Assembly (NCBI RefSeq): GCF_021603645.1
Contig: NZ_BQHJ01000014.1
Coordinates: 1-64,000 of the forward strand
From: Pseudomonas pseudonitroreducens
GTDB taxonomy: Bacteria; Pseudomonadota; Gammaproteobacteria; Pseudomonadales; Pseudomonadaceae
Length of the DNA: 64,000 nucleotides
Direction: 5' to 3'
Below the pieces are notes generated by a model. The model was not told the DNA's origin. It made no database searches and worked only from the letters and a program-made list of their open reading frames with translations. Both the position numbers and the translations under genes were made by a program. This document shows positions 26,690-35,147 of this stretch, in pieces. The number at the start of each line of letters is the position of its first letter. The first letter of the stretch is position 1.

Positions 26690-27994
26690 ATGCTGACTTT
26701 CCTCGCCTTCGCCATGGTGGCGACCTTCATGTTCCTGATCATGACCAAGCGGCTCTCGGCGCTGATCGCGCTGATCCTGGTGCCGATCGCCTTCGCCCTG
26801 CTCGGCGGCTTCGCCAAGGGCCTGGGGCCGATGATGCTGGACGGCATCCGCACCCTGGCGCCGACCGGGGTGATGCTGATGTTCGCCATCCTCTACTTCG
26901 CCATCATGATCGACTCCGGGCTGTTCGACCCGGCGGTGCGGCGCATCCTCAAGCTGGTGAAGGGCGACCCGCTGAAGGTGTCGATGGGCACCGCCGCGCT
27001 GGCGATGATCGTCTCGCTGGATGGCGACGGCTCGACCACCTACATGATCTGCGTGGCCGCCGTGCTGCCGCTGTACAGCCGCCTGGGCATGAGCCCGCTG
27101 CTGATGGCCTGCCTGATCATGCTCTCCAGCGGTGTACTGAACATGACGCCCTGGGGCGGACCCACCGCCCGCGCAGCCAGCGCGCTGCACGTGGACCCGG
27201 CGGATATCTTCGTGCCGATGATCCCGGCCATGCTCGCCGGTATCGCGGCGATCTTCGCCCTGGCCTGGTTCTACGGCAAACGCGAGCGTGCCCGCCTGGG
27301 CGAACTGCACCTGCCCACCGACCATGAAGCGATGGCGGAAGTGAGTGTGTCGCAGTACCCCGAGGCGCGGCGGCCGAAGCTGCTGTGGTTCAACGCCGTG
27401 CTGACCGTCGTACTGATGGGCACGCTGATCGCCGGCCTGCTGCCGATGCCGGTGCTGTTCATGATCGCCTTCGGCATCGCGATGATCGTCAACTATCCCT
27501 GCATCCTGGAGCAGAAGAAGCGCATCGGCGCCCACGCCGAGAACGTCCTCGCGGTGGTCTCGCTGATCTTCGCCGCTGGGGTGTTCACCGGAATTCTCTC
27601 GGGAACGGGCATGGTCGAAGCCATGTCCAAAAGCCTGCTGGCGGTGATCCCGCCGGCGCTGGGGCCGTACCTGGCGACCATCACGGCGCTGGTGAGCATG
27701 CCGTTCACCTTCTTCATGTCCAATGATGCTTTCTACTACGGCGTGCTCCCGGTACTCTCCCAGGCCGCCGCGCAGTACGGCATCACCCCGGTGGAAATGG
27801 CCCGTGCCTCCATCGTCGGCCAGCCGGTGCACCTGCTCAGCCCGCTGGTGCCCTCGACCTACCTGCTGGTCGGGCTGGCCAAGGTGGACTTCGGCGACCA
27901 CCAGCGCTTCACCCTCAAGTGGGCCGTGCTGGTGTGCCTGGCGATCCTAGCCGCCGCGCTGCTGCTGGGCCTGTTCCCGCTGTTCAATGACTGA
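26690..27994 (+). CDS. CitMHS-family citrate-metal:proton symporter
   Basis: 434 residues with about 12 hydrophobic helices; CitMHS family (Bacillus CitM/CitH). Characteristic segments are SLDGDGSTTYMICVAA (near residue 110), SSGVLNMTPWGGPTARAASAL and SPLVPSTYLLVGLAKVDFGDHQ near the C-terminus. It should import citrate complexed with a divalent cation. Start ATG 26690 follows CGGAG. It may be co-transcribed with the TerC gene, which begins 32 bp after its stop codon, an intriguing pairing of metal-citrate uptake with a predicted metal exporter. Confidence 0.93.
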   Translation: MLTFLAFAMVATFMFLIMTKRLSALIALILVPIAFALLGGFAKGLGPMMLDGIRTLAPTGVMLMFAILYFAIMIDSGLFDPAVRRILKLVKGDPLKVSMGTAALAMIVSLDGDGSTTYMICVAAVLPLYSRLGMSPLLMACLIMLSSGVLNMTPWGGPTARAASALHVDPADIFVPMIPAMLAGIAAIFALAWFYGKRERARLGELHLPTDHEAMAEVSVSQYPEARRPKLLWFNAVLTVVLMGTLIAGLLPMPVLFMIAFGIAMIVNYPCILEQKKRIGAHAENVLAVVSLIFAAGVFTGILSGTGMVEAMSKSLLAVIPPALGPYLATITALVSMPFTFFMSNDAFYYGVLPVLSQAAAQYGITPVEMARASIVGQPVHLLSPLVPSTYLLVGLAKVDFGDHQRFTLKWAVLVCLAILAAALLLGLFPLFND

Positions 27995-28026
27995 CCGACC
28001 AACGACCGACTTCGAGTACTGCGACA

Positions 28027-28788
28027 ATGGAATGGCTGACCAGCCCTGAAATCTGGATTGCGTTCTTCACCCTGACTGCCCTGGAAATCGTCCTGGGCAT
28101 CGACAACATCATCATGATCTCCATCCTGGTCGGCCGCATGCCCAAGCACATGCAGCCGCGCACGCGCTTCTTCGGACTGGCGCTGGCGATGGTCACGCGC
28201 ATCCTGCTGCTGCTCTCGATCACCTGGGTCATGCGACTGACCGCCGACCTGTTCCACTTGTTCGGCCAGGGCATCTCCGGGCGCGATCTGATCCTGTTCT
28301 TCGGCGGCCTGTTCCTGCTGTGGAAAAGCAGCAGCGAAATCTTCCACGGCCTGGAAGGTGAAGACGAAACCGAAGGCGAACCCAGGAGCGTGATGGGCGG
28401 CTTCATCGGCACCATCATCCAGATCGCGATCATCGACATCGTGTTCTCGCTGGACTCGGTGATCACCGCCGTGGGCATGGTTTCCAATGTGCCGGTGATG
28501 GTCGCGGCCATCGTCGTCGCGGTGATGGTGATGATGCTCTGCGCCGGCGCCATCAGCGACTTCATCGACAAGCACCCGTCGCTTAAGATGCTCGCGCTGT
28601 CGTTCCTTATCGTGGTCGGCACCGTGCTGATCGCCGAAGCCTTCGAAGTCCACGTACCCAAGGGCTACGTCTACTTCGCCATGGCCTTCTCGCTGGCGGT
28701 GGAAGCGCTGAACATCCGCATGCGCACTGCGCGTGGGAAGAAGGAAGTGGACCCGGTGAAACTGCGCAAGGACATCCCCGGCCAGTAA
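28027..28788 (+). CDS. TerC-family integral membrane protein
   Basis: 253 residues, seven or so membrane helices. The TerC motif ALEIVLGIDNIIMISIL (residues 18-34) and its symmetry mate DIVFSLDSVITAVG carry the two conserved Asp residues proposed to bind metal. Family members export Mn2+ or support metalation of secreted proteins (Alx/MntP-like), or accompany tellurite resistance genes; none of the latter are nearby. It lies 32 bp after the CitMHS gene. The 3' end merges with a tandem array of DnaA-box-like units and then an intrinsic terminator. Confidence 0.92.
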   Translation: MEWLTSPEIWIAFFTLTALEIVLGIDNIIMISILVGRMPKHMQPRTRFFGLALAMVTRILLLLSITWVMRLTADLFHLFGQGISGRDLILFFGGLFLLWKSSSEIFHGLEGEDETEGEPRSVMGGFIGTIIQIAIIDIVFSLDSVITAVGMVSNVPVMVAAIVVAVMVMMLCAGAISDFIDKHPSLKMLALSFLIVVGTVLIAEAFEVHVPKGYVYFAMAFSLAVEALNIRMRTARGKKEVDPVKLRKDIPGQ

Positions 28789-28824
28789 TCCACAAGTACT
28801 ATCCACAAGCGCTGTCCACAGGCA
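28786..28824 (+). repeat. Three tandem 13-bp DnaA-box-like units
   Basis: TAATCCACA (28786), CTATCCACA (28799) and CTGTCCACA (28812) recur with an exact 13-bp period. Each matches TTATCCACA except at one or two of the first positions. The first overlaps the TerC stop codon. Confidence 0.8.
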
Positions 28825-28841
28825 CTCTGGGTGAATTGAAA

Positions 28842-28870
28842 AAGCCGGGCTTTCCACAGCCCGGCTTTTT
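28842..28870. terminator. Bidirectional intrinsic terminator
   Basis: AAGCCGGGCT (28842-28851) and AGCCCGGCTT (28858-28867) with flanking A and T runs; serves TerC on the plus strand and the lipoprotein gene on the minus strand. Confidence 0.92.
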
Positions 28871-28888
28871 ATTCACAGCGGATCGGTA

Positions 28889-29362
28889 TCAAGGGCGTGC
28901 GACCGGTTCCGGCCAGTTCAGCACGCCCTTGTCGTTGAAGCGCACCGTGCCGAACAGGCCGCCGGCCAGCTTGCCGTTGATCTCGTAGGGCATGCCCTGG
29001 CGTGGCGGCCCGCCGGACAGGCCCCAGGCCTGCCGAATGGCGGAAAAAGCGGAGATGCTCACCGGCACGCTGATCACTTGCTCGCCAAAACGCGGCACCT
29101 GCCCGCTGGCGTCACTGACTCCGCTGGCCAGGGGCTGGCCGTTTACCGACAGGTCGAGGGCGATGCCGTTGTAATCGATGGCCTGGTCATTGGGGTTCTG
29201 CACCCGCAGCTTGACCATGAAGCGTGCCTCCATGCCCTGCCCGGTCGCCGGTTCCAGGCCGACCAGATCGATGCGCAAGGGATCGCGCGTACCGAACAGG
29301 CTGCTGCATGCGCCGAGCATCAGTAGCGCGGCCATCAGGATCAGGCGATGTAGCTTGGCCAT
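28889..29362 (-). CDS. LEA type 2 (WHy-domain) lipoprotein
   Basis: 157-residue outer- or inner-membrane lipoprotein: signal peptide with lipobox MLGAC, then a single LEA14/WHy-like beta-sandwich (RIDLVGLEPATG..., KLRVQNPNDQAIDYNGIALDL, and the PVSISAFSAIRQAWGL tail). Proteins of this group are linked to desiccation or envelope stress, with no known activity. Start ATG 29362 has GAGGAGACC upstream. It begins 17 bp after the end of the sorbosone-dehydrogenase-like gene, so the two form an operon. Confidence 0.88.
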   Translation of the reverse strand: MAKLHRLILMAALLMLGACSSLFGTRDPLRIDLVGLEPATGQGMEARFMVKLRVQNPNDQAIDYNGIALDLSVNGQPLASGVSDASGQVPRFGEQVISVPVSISAFSAIRQAWGLSGGPPRQGMPYEINGKLAGGLFGTVRFNDKGVLNWPEPVARP

Positions 29363-29379
29363 GCGGTCTCCTCGTCGAT

Positions 29380-30687
29380 TCACTTCAGGGTAGCCGGGCG
29401 CAACCGCCACACGGTGTTACCCACATCATCGGCCACCAGCAGTCCGCCGAACTTATCCACAGCGACGCCGACAGGACGTCCCATGGCCTCGTCCTTGTCG
29501 TTGATGAAGCCGTCCAGAACAGTCATCGGCTGGCCGTTGGGTTTGCCGCCAGCAAAGGGGATGAACACCACCTGGTAGCCGCTGCGCGGCTTGCGGTTCC
29601 AGGAGCCGTGCTGGCCGATGAACACGCCGCCACGATAACGCTCCGGCAGCAGGCTGCCCTGATAGAACGCAAGGCCCAGCGAAGCCGTGTGGGAACCCAG
29701 GGCATAGTCCGGCACCAGTGCTTTCTCGACCATGTCCGGGCGCGCCGGCTCCACGCGTTTATCCACATGCTGGCCGAAGTAGCTCCACGGCCAGCCGTAG
29801 AAGCCGCCGTCCTTCACCGAGGTCATGTAGTCGGGGACCAGGTCGTTGCCCAGTTCGTCGCGCTCGTTCACGGCGGTCCACAGGGCGCCGGTGTTGGGTT
29901 CCCAGCCCATTCCGTTGGGGTTGCGCAGGCCGGAGGCGAACACCCTCACGTCGCGGTTGGACAGGTCGATCTGCAGGATCGCCGCGCGGTTCTTCTCGGC
30001 CTCCAGGCCGTTCTCGCCGACATTGCTGTTGGAGCCGACGGTGGCATAGAGGTAGCGGCCGTCGGGGCTGGCGAGGATGTTCTTGGTCCAGTGGTGGTTG
30101 ATCGGCCCGCCCGGCAGGTCGACGACCTTTTCCGCCGGTGCGCTGATCGTCGTCTCGCCGGTCTGGTACGGGAAGCGCACCACGGCATCGGCGTTCGCCA
30201 CGTACAACCAGTTATCCACAAGGGCCATGCCGAACGGCGAGAACAACCCTTCCAGCAGCACACTGCGCTGCTCGGGCACGCCATCGCCGTCGGCATCGCG
30301 CAACAGGGTGATGCGGTTGGCGCTTGGCACCGAGGCGCCGGCCTTGGCCATGACCTTGCCGGCAACCCAGTCCTTCAAGCCGCCGGACTCTTCCTTGGGC
30401 GGCGCCGAGCTTTCCGCCACCAGCACGTCGCCGTTGGGCAGCACGTACAGCCAGCGCGGGTGTTCGAGTTGGTCGGCGAAGCGCTGCACCTCCAGGCCCT
30501 GCGCGGCCCGCGGCATCTGCCCAGCAGGCCAGCCGGTCGCCGTGGCGATATTGACGGTGGGCAGCAGGCTGCTTTGCGGCTCAGGCAACTGCGGTTGCGG
30601 CCCGGTGCCAGCGGTGAACGGCAGGGCGGACTTATCGCCGCAACCGGTCAACGCCAGCGCGGCCAGGAAGGGGAACGACCAACGCAT
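29380..30687 (-). CDS. Sorbosone/glucose dehydrogenase-like six-bladed propeller lipoprotein (GSDH family)
   Basis: 435 residues. ATG 30687 (GAGGAGAAG upstream) gives a lipoprotein signal peptide with lipobox LALTGC. The rest is the soluble glucose dehydrogenase/sorbosone dehydrogenase beta-propeller: [16 protein letters not shown], the [17 protein letters not shown] blade, [26 protein letters not shown] and [16 protein letters not shown] are signature segments, the last contributing a PQQ-contacting His/Arg region in relatives. It is predicted to be a periplasmic PQQ-dependent aldose-type dehydrogenase, membrane-anchored; the sugar substrate is unknown. The divergent phosphate-type transporter region upstream carries a PHO-box-like site oriented toward this gene. 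Confidence 0.88.
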   Translation of the reverse strand: MRWSFPFLAALALTGCGDKSALPFTAGTGPQPQLPEPQSSLLPTVNIATATGWPAGQMPRAAQGLEVQRFADQLEHPRWLYVLPNGDVLVAESSAPPKEESGGLKDWVAGKVMAKAGASVPSANRITLLRDADGDGVPEQRSVLLEGLFSPFGMALVDNWLYVANADAVVRFPYQTGETTISAPAEKVVDLPGGPINHHWTKNILASPDGRYLYATVGSNSNVGENGLEAEKNRAAILQIDLSNRDVRVFASGLRNPNGMGWEPNTGALWTAVNERDELGNDLVPDYMTSVKDGGFYGWPWSYFGQHVDKRVEPARPDMVEKALVPDYALGSHTASLGLAFYQGSLLPERYRGGVFIGQHGSWNRKPRSGYQVVFIPFAGGKPNGQPMTVLDGFINDKDEAMGRPVGVAVDKFGGLLVADDVGNTVWRLRPATLK

Positions 30688-31041
30688 GCGACTTCTCCTC
30701 GGCCTGTAATGCATTTATGTCGGTGAACACTTATTTCAGCGAATGCTTAGGCAGTCTAGACATATCCGCCCGCCTTTCCGTGCGAAATAACCGACGCAAA
30801 GCCTCTCGCGTCCGCTTTCGATCGGCTTTACTGACAGACAGGAATCCCGGCAAATCAGAGATTTGGCGAACCCTCAGGGAAGAACGAGGGTCTACCATGA
30901 CAGTCTTGTGACAATCGCCTGAGTGTTGCCGTGTCCTTCTCGGCCCTCCGCGCTGTCTGTACGGAGCAGCGGGCGAGGTCGTTACAGGGTCCGTAGACGG
31001 ACGCACCGCCACGGGCCCGCTTGAGTGCAAGGGGGCCCGAC
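30688..31041. promoter_or_regulatory. Divergent promoter region
   Basis: 354 bp between the sorbosone-dehydrogenase-like gene and the Na+/Pi cotransporter gene. It holds the PHO-box-like sequence below and a GC-rich hairpin just upstream of 31042 (CGGGCCCGC ... GGGGGCCCG). No extra gene was recognised. Confidence 0.6.
30897..30914 (-). promoter_or_regulatory. PHO-box-like PhoB binding site
   Basis: On the minus strand TTGTCACAAGACTGTCAT. Two TGTCA repeats are 11 bp apart, the spacing and sequence of the enterobacterial/pseudomonad PHO box (CTGTCATAWAWCTGTCAY). It lies 128 bp upstream of the Na+/Pi cotransporter gene and about 210 bp upstream of the divergent dehydrogenase. Confidence 0.7.
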
Positions 31042-32766
31042 ATGCTCAAACTGCTCGATCTGCTCTCTGCCGTCGCCCTGTTGGTGTGGGGCACACATAT
31101 CGTCCGCACCGGTATCCTCAGGGTCTACGGCAGTAACCTGCGAAAAATCCTCAGCCGCAGCGTGGAAAAACGTCCGCTGGCCTTCGCCGCCGGCATCGGC
31201 GTCACCGCGCTGGTGCAGAGCAGCAACGCCACGGCATTGCTGGCGACGTCCTTCGTCGCCACCGGGCTGATGGCCCTGGCGCCGGCGCTGGCGATCATGC
31301 TCGGCGCCGACGTCGGCACGGCGCTGATGGCGCGGGTGCTGACCCTGGACCTATCGTGGCTGTCGCCGCTGCTGATCTTCTTCGGAGTGATCTTCTTCCT
31401 CGGCCGGCAGAAGTCGCGCCTGGGCCAGCTCGGCCGGGTATTCATCGGCCTGGGGCTGATCATCCTGGCGCTACAGCTGATCGTCGCCGCCGCCGAGCCC
31501 ATGACCCAGGCCAAGGGCGTCAAGGTACTGTTCTCCAGCCTCACTGGCGACGTGATGCTGGACGCCCTGACCGGCGCACTGTTCGCGATGATTTCCTACT
31601 CCAGCCTGGCCGCCGTGCTGCTCACCGCGACGCTGGCAGCATCCAAGGTGATCTCGCTGAAGGTGGCGCTCTGCCTGGTGATCGGCGCCAACCTGGGCAG
31701 CGGCATCCTGGCGATGATCAGCGCTTCCTCGCAGAACGCTGCCGGCCGCCGCGTGGCGCTGGGCAGCCTGCTGTTCAAGGTCGCCGGTTGCGCCCTGGTG
31801 CTGCCACTGGTGGGCCCGCTGGCCGACTGGATCGACCACTGGCAGTTCAGCACCGCCGAACTGGTGATCGCCTTCCACGTGCTCTACAACACCACTCGAT
31901 GCCTCGCCTGCCTGCCATTGACCGGACAGATGGCGGCCTTCTGTACGCGCATCATGCCCGACCGCCATTCGCCCGAAGACGTCGTGCGCCCCCGCCACCT
32001 CGACCCGGCGGCACTGGACACACCGAGCCTGGCGCTGGTCAATGCGGTGCGCGAAACCCTGCGCATGGGCGATATCGTCGAGCAGATGCTGAACAACCTG
32101 ATGCAGGTTATCCACAGCGGCGACCCGCTGCTGGGCAAGGAAATCCGCAAGCAGGACGATGATGTCGATGCGCTCTACACCGCGATCAAGCTCTACCTGG
32201 CGCGCATGCCCCGCGAAGACCTGAGCGAAGCCGACAGCCGCCGCTGGGCGGAGATCATCGAGCTGGCAATCAACCTGGAGCAGGCTGGCGACATCATCGA
32301 GCACATGCTCGGTGCCGTGCAGGACAAGAAAACCTCGCGCAGTCGCTCCTTCTCCGACAACGGCCTGGAAGAGATCACCGTGCTCCACGGCCAGTTGGTG
32401 GCCAACCTGCGCCTGTCCCTCTCGGTGTTCCTCAATGGCGACCTGGAAGGCGCCAAGCGCCTGCGCCGGGCCAAGCAGCGCTTCCGCCTGCAGGAACGGC
32501 GCTTCGCCCACTCCCATGTCGATCGCCTGCGCCAGCAGGTCGTACAGAGCATCGAGACCAGCTCGCTGCACCTGGACCTGATCAGCGACATGAAGCGCTT
32601 GAACTCGCTGTTCTGCGCTATCGCCTATGCTGTTCTGGACAACCCGGATGCCAGTGATTCGGCAATCGGTGAACCTGAGGAAGACGAAGACTTCGTCGAA
32701 CGCGAAGTCGCAGCGGTACAGGATCACCAGCGGCCGGCTTCCCCCGGCTCCAGCGCGACGGGTTGA
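31042..32766 (+). CDS. Na+/phosphate cotransporter family protein with PhoU-like C-terminal domain
   Basis: 574 residues. The first 310 are hydrophobic and carry the two NaPi-II repeats (GVTALVQSSNATALLATSFVATG near residue 53, GALFAMISYSSLAAVLL near 185) with the QSSNATA/SYSSLA cores that bind Na+ and phosphate. The last 230 are cytoplasmic and helical, resembling PhoU (LRMGDIVEQMLNNLMQVI, LEQAGDIIEHMLGAV). This is the YjbB-type architecture: phosphate uptake or efflux with a regulatory tail. Start ATG 31042 follows an A/G-rich site (AAGGGGG). A PHO-box-like site upstream suggests control by phosphate starvation. Confidence 0.92.
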   Translation: MLKLLDLLSAVALLVWGTHIVRTGILRVYGSNLRKILSRSVEKRPLAFAAGIGVTALVQSSNATALLATSFVATGLMALAPALAIMLGADVGTALMARVLTLDLSWLSPLLIFFGVIFFLGRQKSRLGQLGRVFIGLGLIILALQLIVAAAEPMTQAKGVKVLFSSLTGDVMLDALTGALFAMISYSSLAAVLLTATLAASKVISLKVALCLVIGANLGSGILAMISASSQNAAGRRVALGSLLFKVAGCALVLPLVGPLADWIDHWQFSTAELVIAFHVLYNTTRCLACLPLTGQMAAFCTRIMPDRHSPEDVVRPRHLDPAALDTPSLALVNAVRETLRMGDIVEQMLNNLMQVIHSGDPLLGKEIRKQDDDVDALYTAIKLYLARMPREDLSEADSRRWAEIIELAINLEQAGDIIEHMLGAVQDKKTSRSRSFSDNGLEEITVLHGQLVANLRLSLSVFLNGDLEGAKRLRRAKQRFRLQERRFAHSHVDRLRQQVVQSIETSSLHLDLISDMKRLNSLFCAIAYAVLDNPDASDSAIGEPEEDEDFVEREVAAVQDHQRPASPGSSATG

Positions 32767-32864
32767 TGGCTGGAGGGCCTGAGCGAACACTCCACCGGAA
32801 TGTTCGCCAGCCCCTACAAAGTCCTGATATCACGACGCCCAGGGTTCGGGCAGAATCCGCCGCC

Positions 32865-33899
32865 ATGGAAGCATGCAATCAATCTCAACGTCCTCCCTCG
32901 GTCAGCGCCAGCCTGACCCAGGCCATCCTGCTGGCGGCCGTGCGCCTCGGTCTGGAGCGCGGCGCGCTGCTGGCTGCCAGTGGCATTCAGGAATCCCAGC
33001 TCAGCGACCCGGACGCGCGCATCGATTTCGCGCTGCAGGAACGCATGTGGCAGGTCATCCAGACGGACCTGAAGCATGACGAGCCCGGCCTGGCCATGGG
33101 CCGCGCATTGTCACCGGCGTCCTTCAGCGCGCTGGGCTACCTGCTGCAATCGAGCACCACGATGGGCGATGCCCTCGAGTCAGCCATGCGCTATCAGCGC
33201 CTGGTCGGCGAAGGGGGACAGGTGGCCATCGAGGCTCAGGCCGAGATCATCTGGGTCAGTTACCGCCCGTTGAACCCCGAACCGCCGGCGACCCGGGTTC
33301 GCGCCCTGGCGCTGCTGGGGTTCTGGGCGCGGCAGCTGCGCGCGCTGCTTAGCGGCCTGAAACTGGCCGGTTGCCGGTTCATGCACAGCCAGCCTGAGAA
33401 CCTGACGGACTACGAAAAGGCCTTCGACTGTCCTCTGCAGTTCAACGCCCCGGACTATGCGCTGGGCCTGCCCCGGGCACTGATCGACGCGCCGCTGCCG
33501 CAAGCCAACCCGCCGCTGCGCGACTTGTTGCGCCAGCACGCCGAAGGCTTGCTTGCCCGACTGCCCAGCGCCAGCATCAGTGGCCGTGTGGTTGCCCTGC
33601 TCGGCGAGCAACTGACTCGCGGCGAACCCGGACGCGCCGCCGTGGCCAGCGAACTGGGCCTGAGCGAACGCACGCTGCAGCGTCGACTGGCGGAAGAAGG
33701 CAGCAGTTATCAACAACTGCTGGCCGATACCCGCCGGCAATTGGCGGAGCGTTACCTGGGCGAAGGCAACCTGCCGGCCACGGACATCGCCGCCCTGCTC
33801 GGCTATTCCGAGCCGAGCGTGTTCTTCCGCGCCTTTCGTCACTGGACGGGGCTGACGCCGGGCGAGTACCGCCAGCGGCGGCGGCAATCAGCGACCTAG
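32865..33899 (+). CDS. AraC-family transcriptional regulator (OruR/ArgR-unrelated, arabinose-binding-N type)
   Basis: 344 residues with an N-terminal AraC_arabin_N ligand domain (about 15-200; MGRALSPASFSALGYLLQSS is the family core) and a C-terminal HTH_18 domain (250-340; LGLSERTLQRRLAEEGSSYQQLL and ATDIAALLGYSEPSVFFRAFRHWTG). Such regulators control a neighbouring catabolic gene or act alone; the ligand is unknown. ATG 32865 was chosen because upstream in-frame starts precede the end of the previous gene and lack a ribosome binding site. It is convergent with the SDR gene that follows. Confidence 0.88.
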   Translation: MEACNQSQRPPSVSASLTQAILLAAVRLGLERGALLAASGIQESQLSDPDARIDFALQERMWQVIQTDLKHDEPGLAMGRALSPASFSALGYLLQSSTTMGDALESAMRYQRLVGEGGQVAIEAQAEIIWVSYRPLNPEPPATRVRALALLGFWARQLRALLSGLKLAGCRFMHSQPENLTDYEKAFDCPLQFNAPDYALGLPRALIDAPLPQANPPLRDLLRQHAEGLLARLPSASISGRVVALLGEQLTRGEPGRAAVASELGLSERTLQRRLAEEGSSYQQLLADTRRQLAERYLGEGNLPATDIAALLGYSEPSVFFRAFRHWTGLTPGEYRQRRRQSAT

Positions 33900-33983
33900 C
33901 GGGCCGCCCAAGAGCCCGCCAGACGCGTCGACTCACAGGCTTTTCAACAGACTTGTCTACAGGATTCCCACAGCTCGGCGAGC

Positions 33984-34940
33984 TCAGCTGTGCAGTCCCC
34001 TTGCCGCGAGATAGGCGAGGAATGCCTCGCGGCTGGAGTAGCGCGGTTCGTAGCCGAATTCTTCTTTCAGCCGGCGGTTGTCCAGCACTGGCCGGTAGCG
34101 CAGGTAATCCACCTGCTCCGGACCAAAGTGCGACAACCCGAGTGGCTTGAGCAGGCCGAGACCTACTCGCATCAGGCTTGCCGGCATCGGGTGATAGGGT
34201 TTGTTGAGCAGGCCGGCGATCTCGCGCAGGGACAGTGCGCCGTCACCGGCGAGGTTGTAGATGCCTTCGCTGCCACGCTCGAGGCCCTGGCGAATCACGT
34301 TCACCACGTCCTGGTCCCAGATGAACACGAAGCGGCTGCGGTGTCCCATCACCCCCATCAGGCTGCGCCGGGCGAAGAGCTCCGCCAGCGGGTTATGCAC
34401 ACGCCGGCCGAGGATGGTTCCGGGGCGCAGAATCAGTTGCTTGATCTGTGGATAGTTTTCCCTGGCTTTGGCCAGCAATTGCTCGATTTCCTGCTTGCAG
34501 CGGGCGTGCAGCAGATGCGGTTGACCCCGTAGCGGGTGGGATTCGTCGATCCACTCGGCGTTGTCGCGATGAAAGCCATAGGCGGCGCCCGAACTGGTAA
34601 CTATCAATTGCCGGACATCGTTATCACGCGCCGCCTCGATCAGTGCACGGGTGCCACCCACTTCGATGGCGTGGCGTTTCTGCGCCGTCATCTCCGGCGG
34701 CGGGTTCACCACCGCGGCCAGATGCACGATCGCATCTGGCTTCCAGAGCTCCACGCAGGCCCGCGTGTTGGCCGCCACGCTCAGATCCAGCGCAACCGGC
34801 TCGATGTTGGGGCGCAGACCCTGGGACTTTATTTGCTGCATATCAGCGGCAATGAGCGTCCAGTCCAGGTGCTGGACGGCAAGCTCATTGAGCAGGCTCT
34901 GCCCGAGAAATCCCGCAGCGCCGGTGATCAGGACGCGCAT
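33984..34940 (-). CDS. Extended NAD(P)-dependent epimerase/dehydratase-like SDR with altered active site
   Basis: 318 residues; the cofactor motif GAAGFLG (residues 7-13), Asp near 52 (ALDLSV), VHLAAVVNPP and the catalytic-Ser motif VTSSGAAYG (114-122) mark an extended short-chain dehydrogenase. The usual YxxxK is HARCK at 145-149, so Tyr is replaced by His while Lys149 remains. Other Tyr residues cannot be excluded as substitutes. The C-terminus (NLAGDGALSLREIAGLL) fits the substrate domain of sugar-nucleotide epimerases. Start ATG 34940 follows GGAGG. It is divergent from the M16 peptidase gene. Possibly an atypical SDR that binds rather than converts its ligand. Confidence 0.85.
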   Translation of the reverse strand: MRVLITGAAGFLGQSLLNELAVQHLDWTLIAADMQQIKSQGLRPNIEPVALDLSVAANTRACVELWKPDAIVHLAAVVNPPPEMTAQKRHAIEVGGTRALIEAARDNDVRQLIVTSSGAAYGFHRDNAEWIDESHPLRGQPHLLHARCKQEIEQLLAKARENYPQIKQLILRPGTILGRRVHNPLAELFARRSLMGVMGHRSRFVFIWDQDVVNVIRQGLERGSEGIYNLAGDGALSLREIAGLLNKPYHPMPASLMRVGLGLLKPLGLSHFGPEQVDYLRYRPVLDNRRLKEEFGYEPRYSSREAFLAYLAARGLHS

Positions 34941-35147
34941 GTAGCCTCCAGACCGTTCGCCATGCAGCGAACGACGGGTCCGTTGATCGGGGTGGATGAA
35001 TGGAGCGTAGTTCCACTGCGCCAGCACCGACAGTGACCTCGCAAGCCAGCCCCGTGACCAAAGATGCCACCCGACGAAGGTTGAACACGGTGGGTTCGCG
35101 ACGGTCAATCCGCTATCCTCACGGCTTTGCGTCCAGGCTCACCGCTC

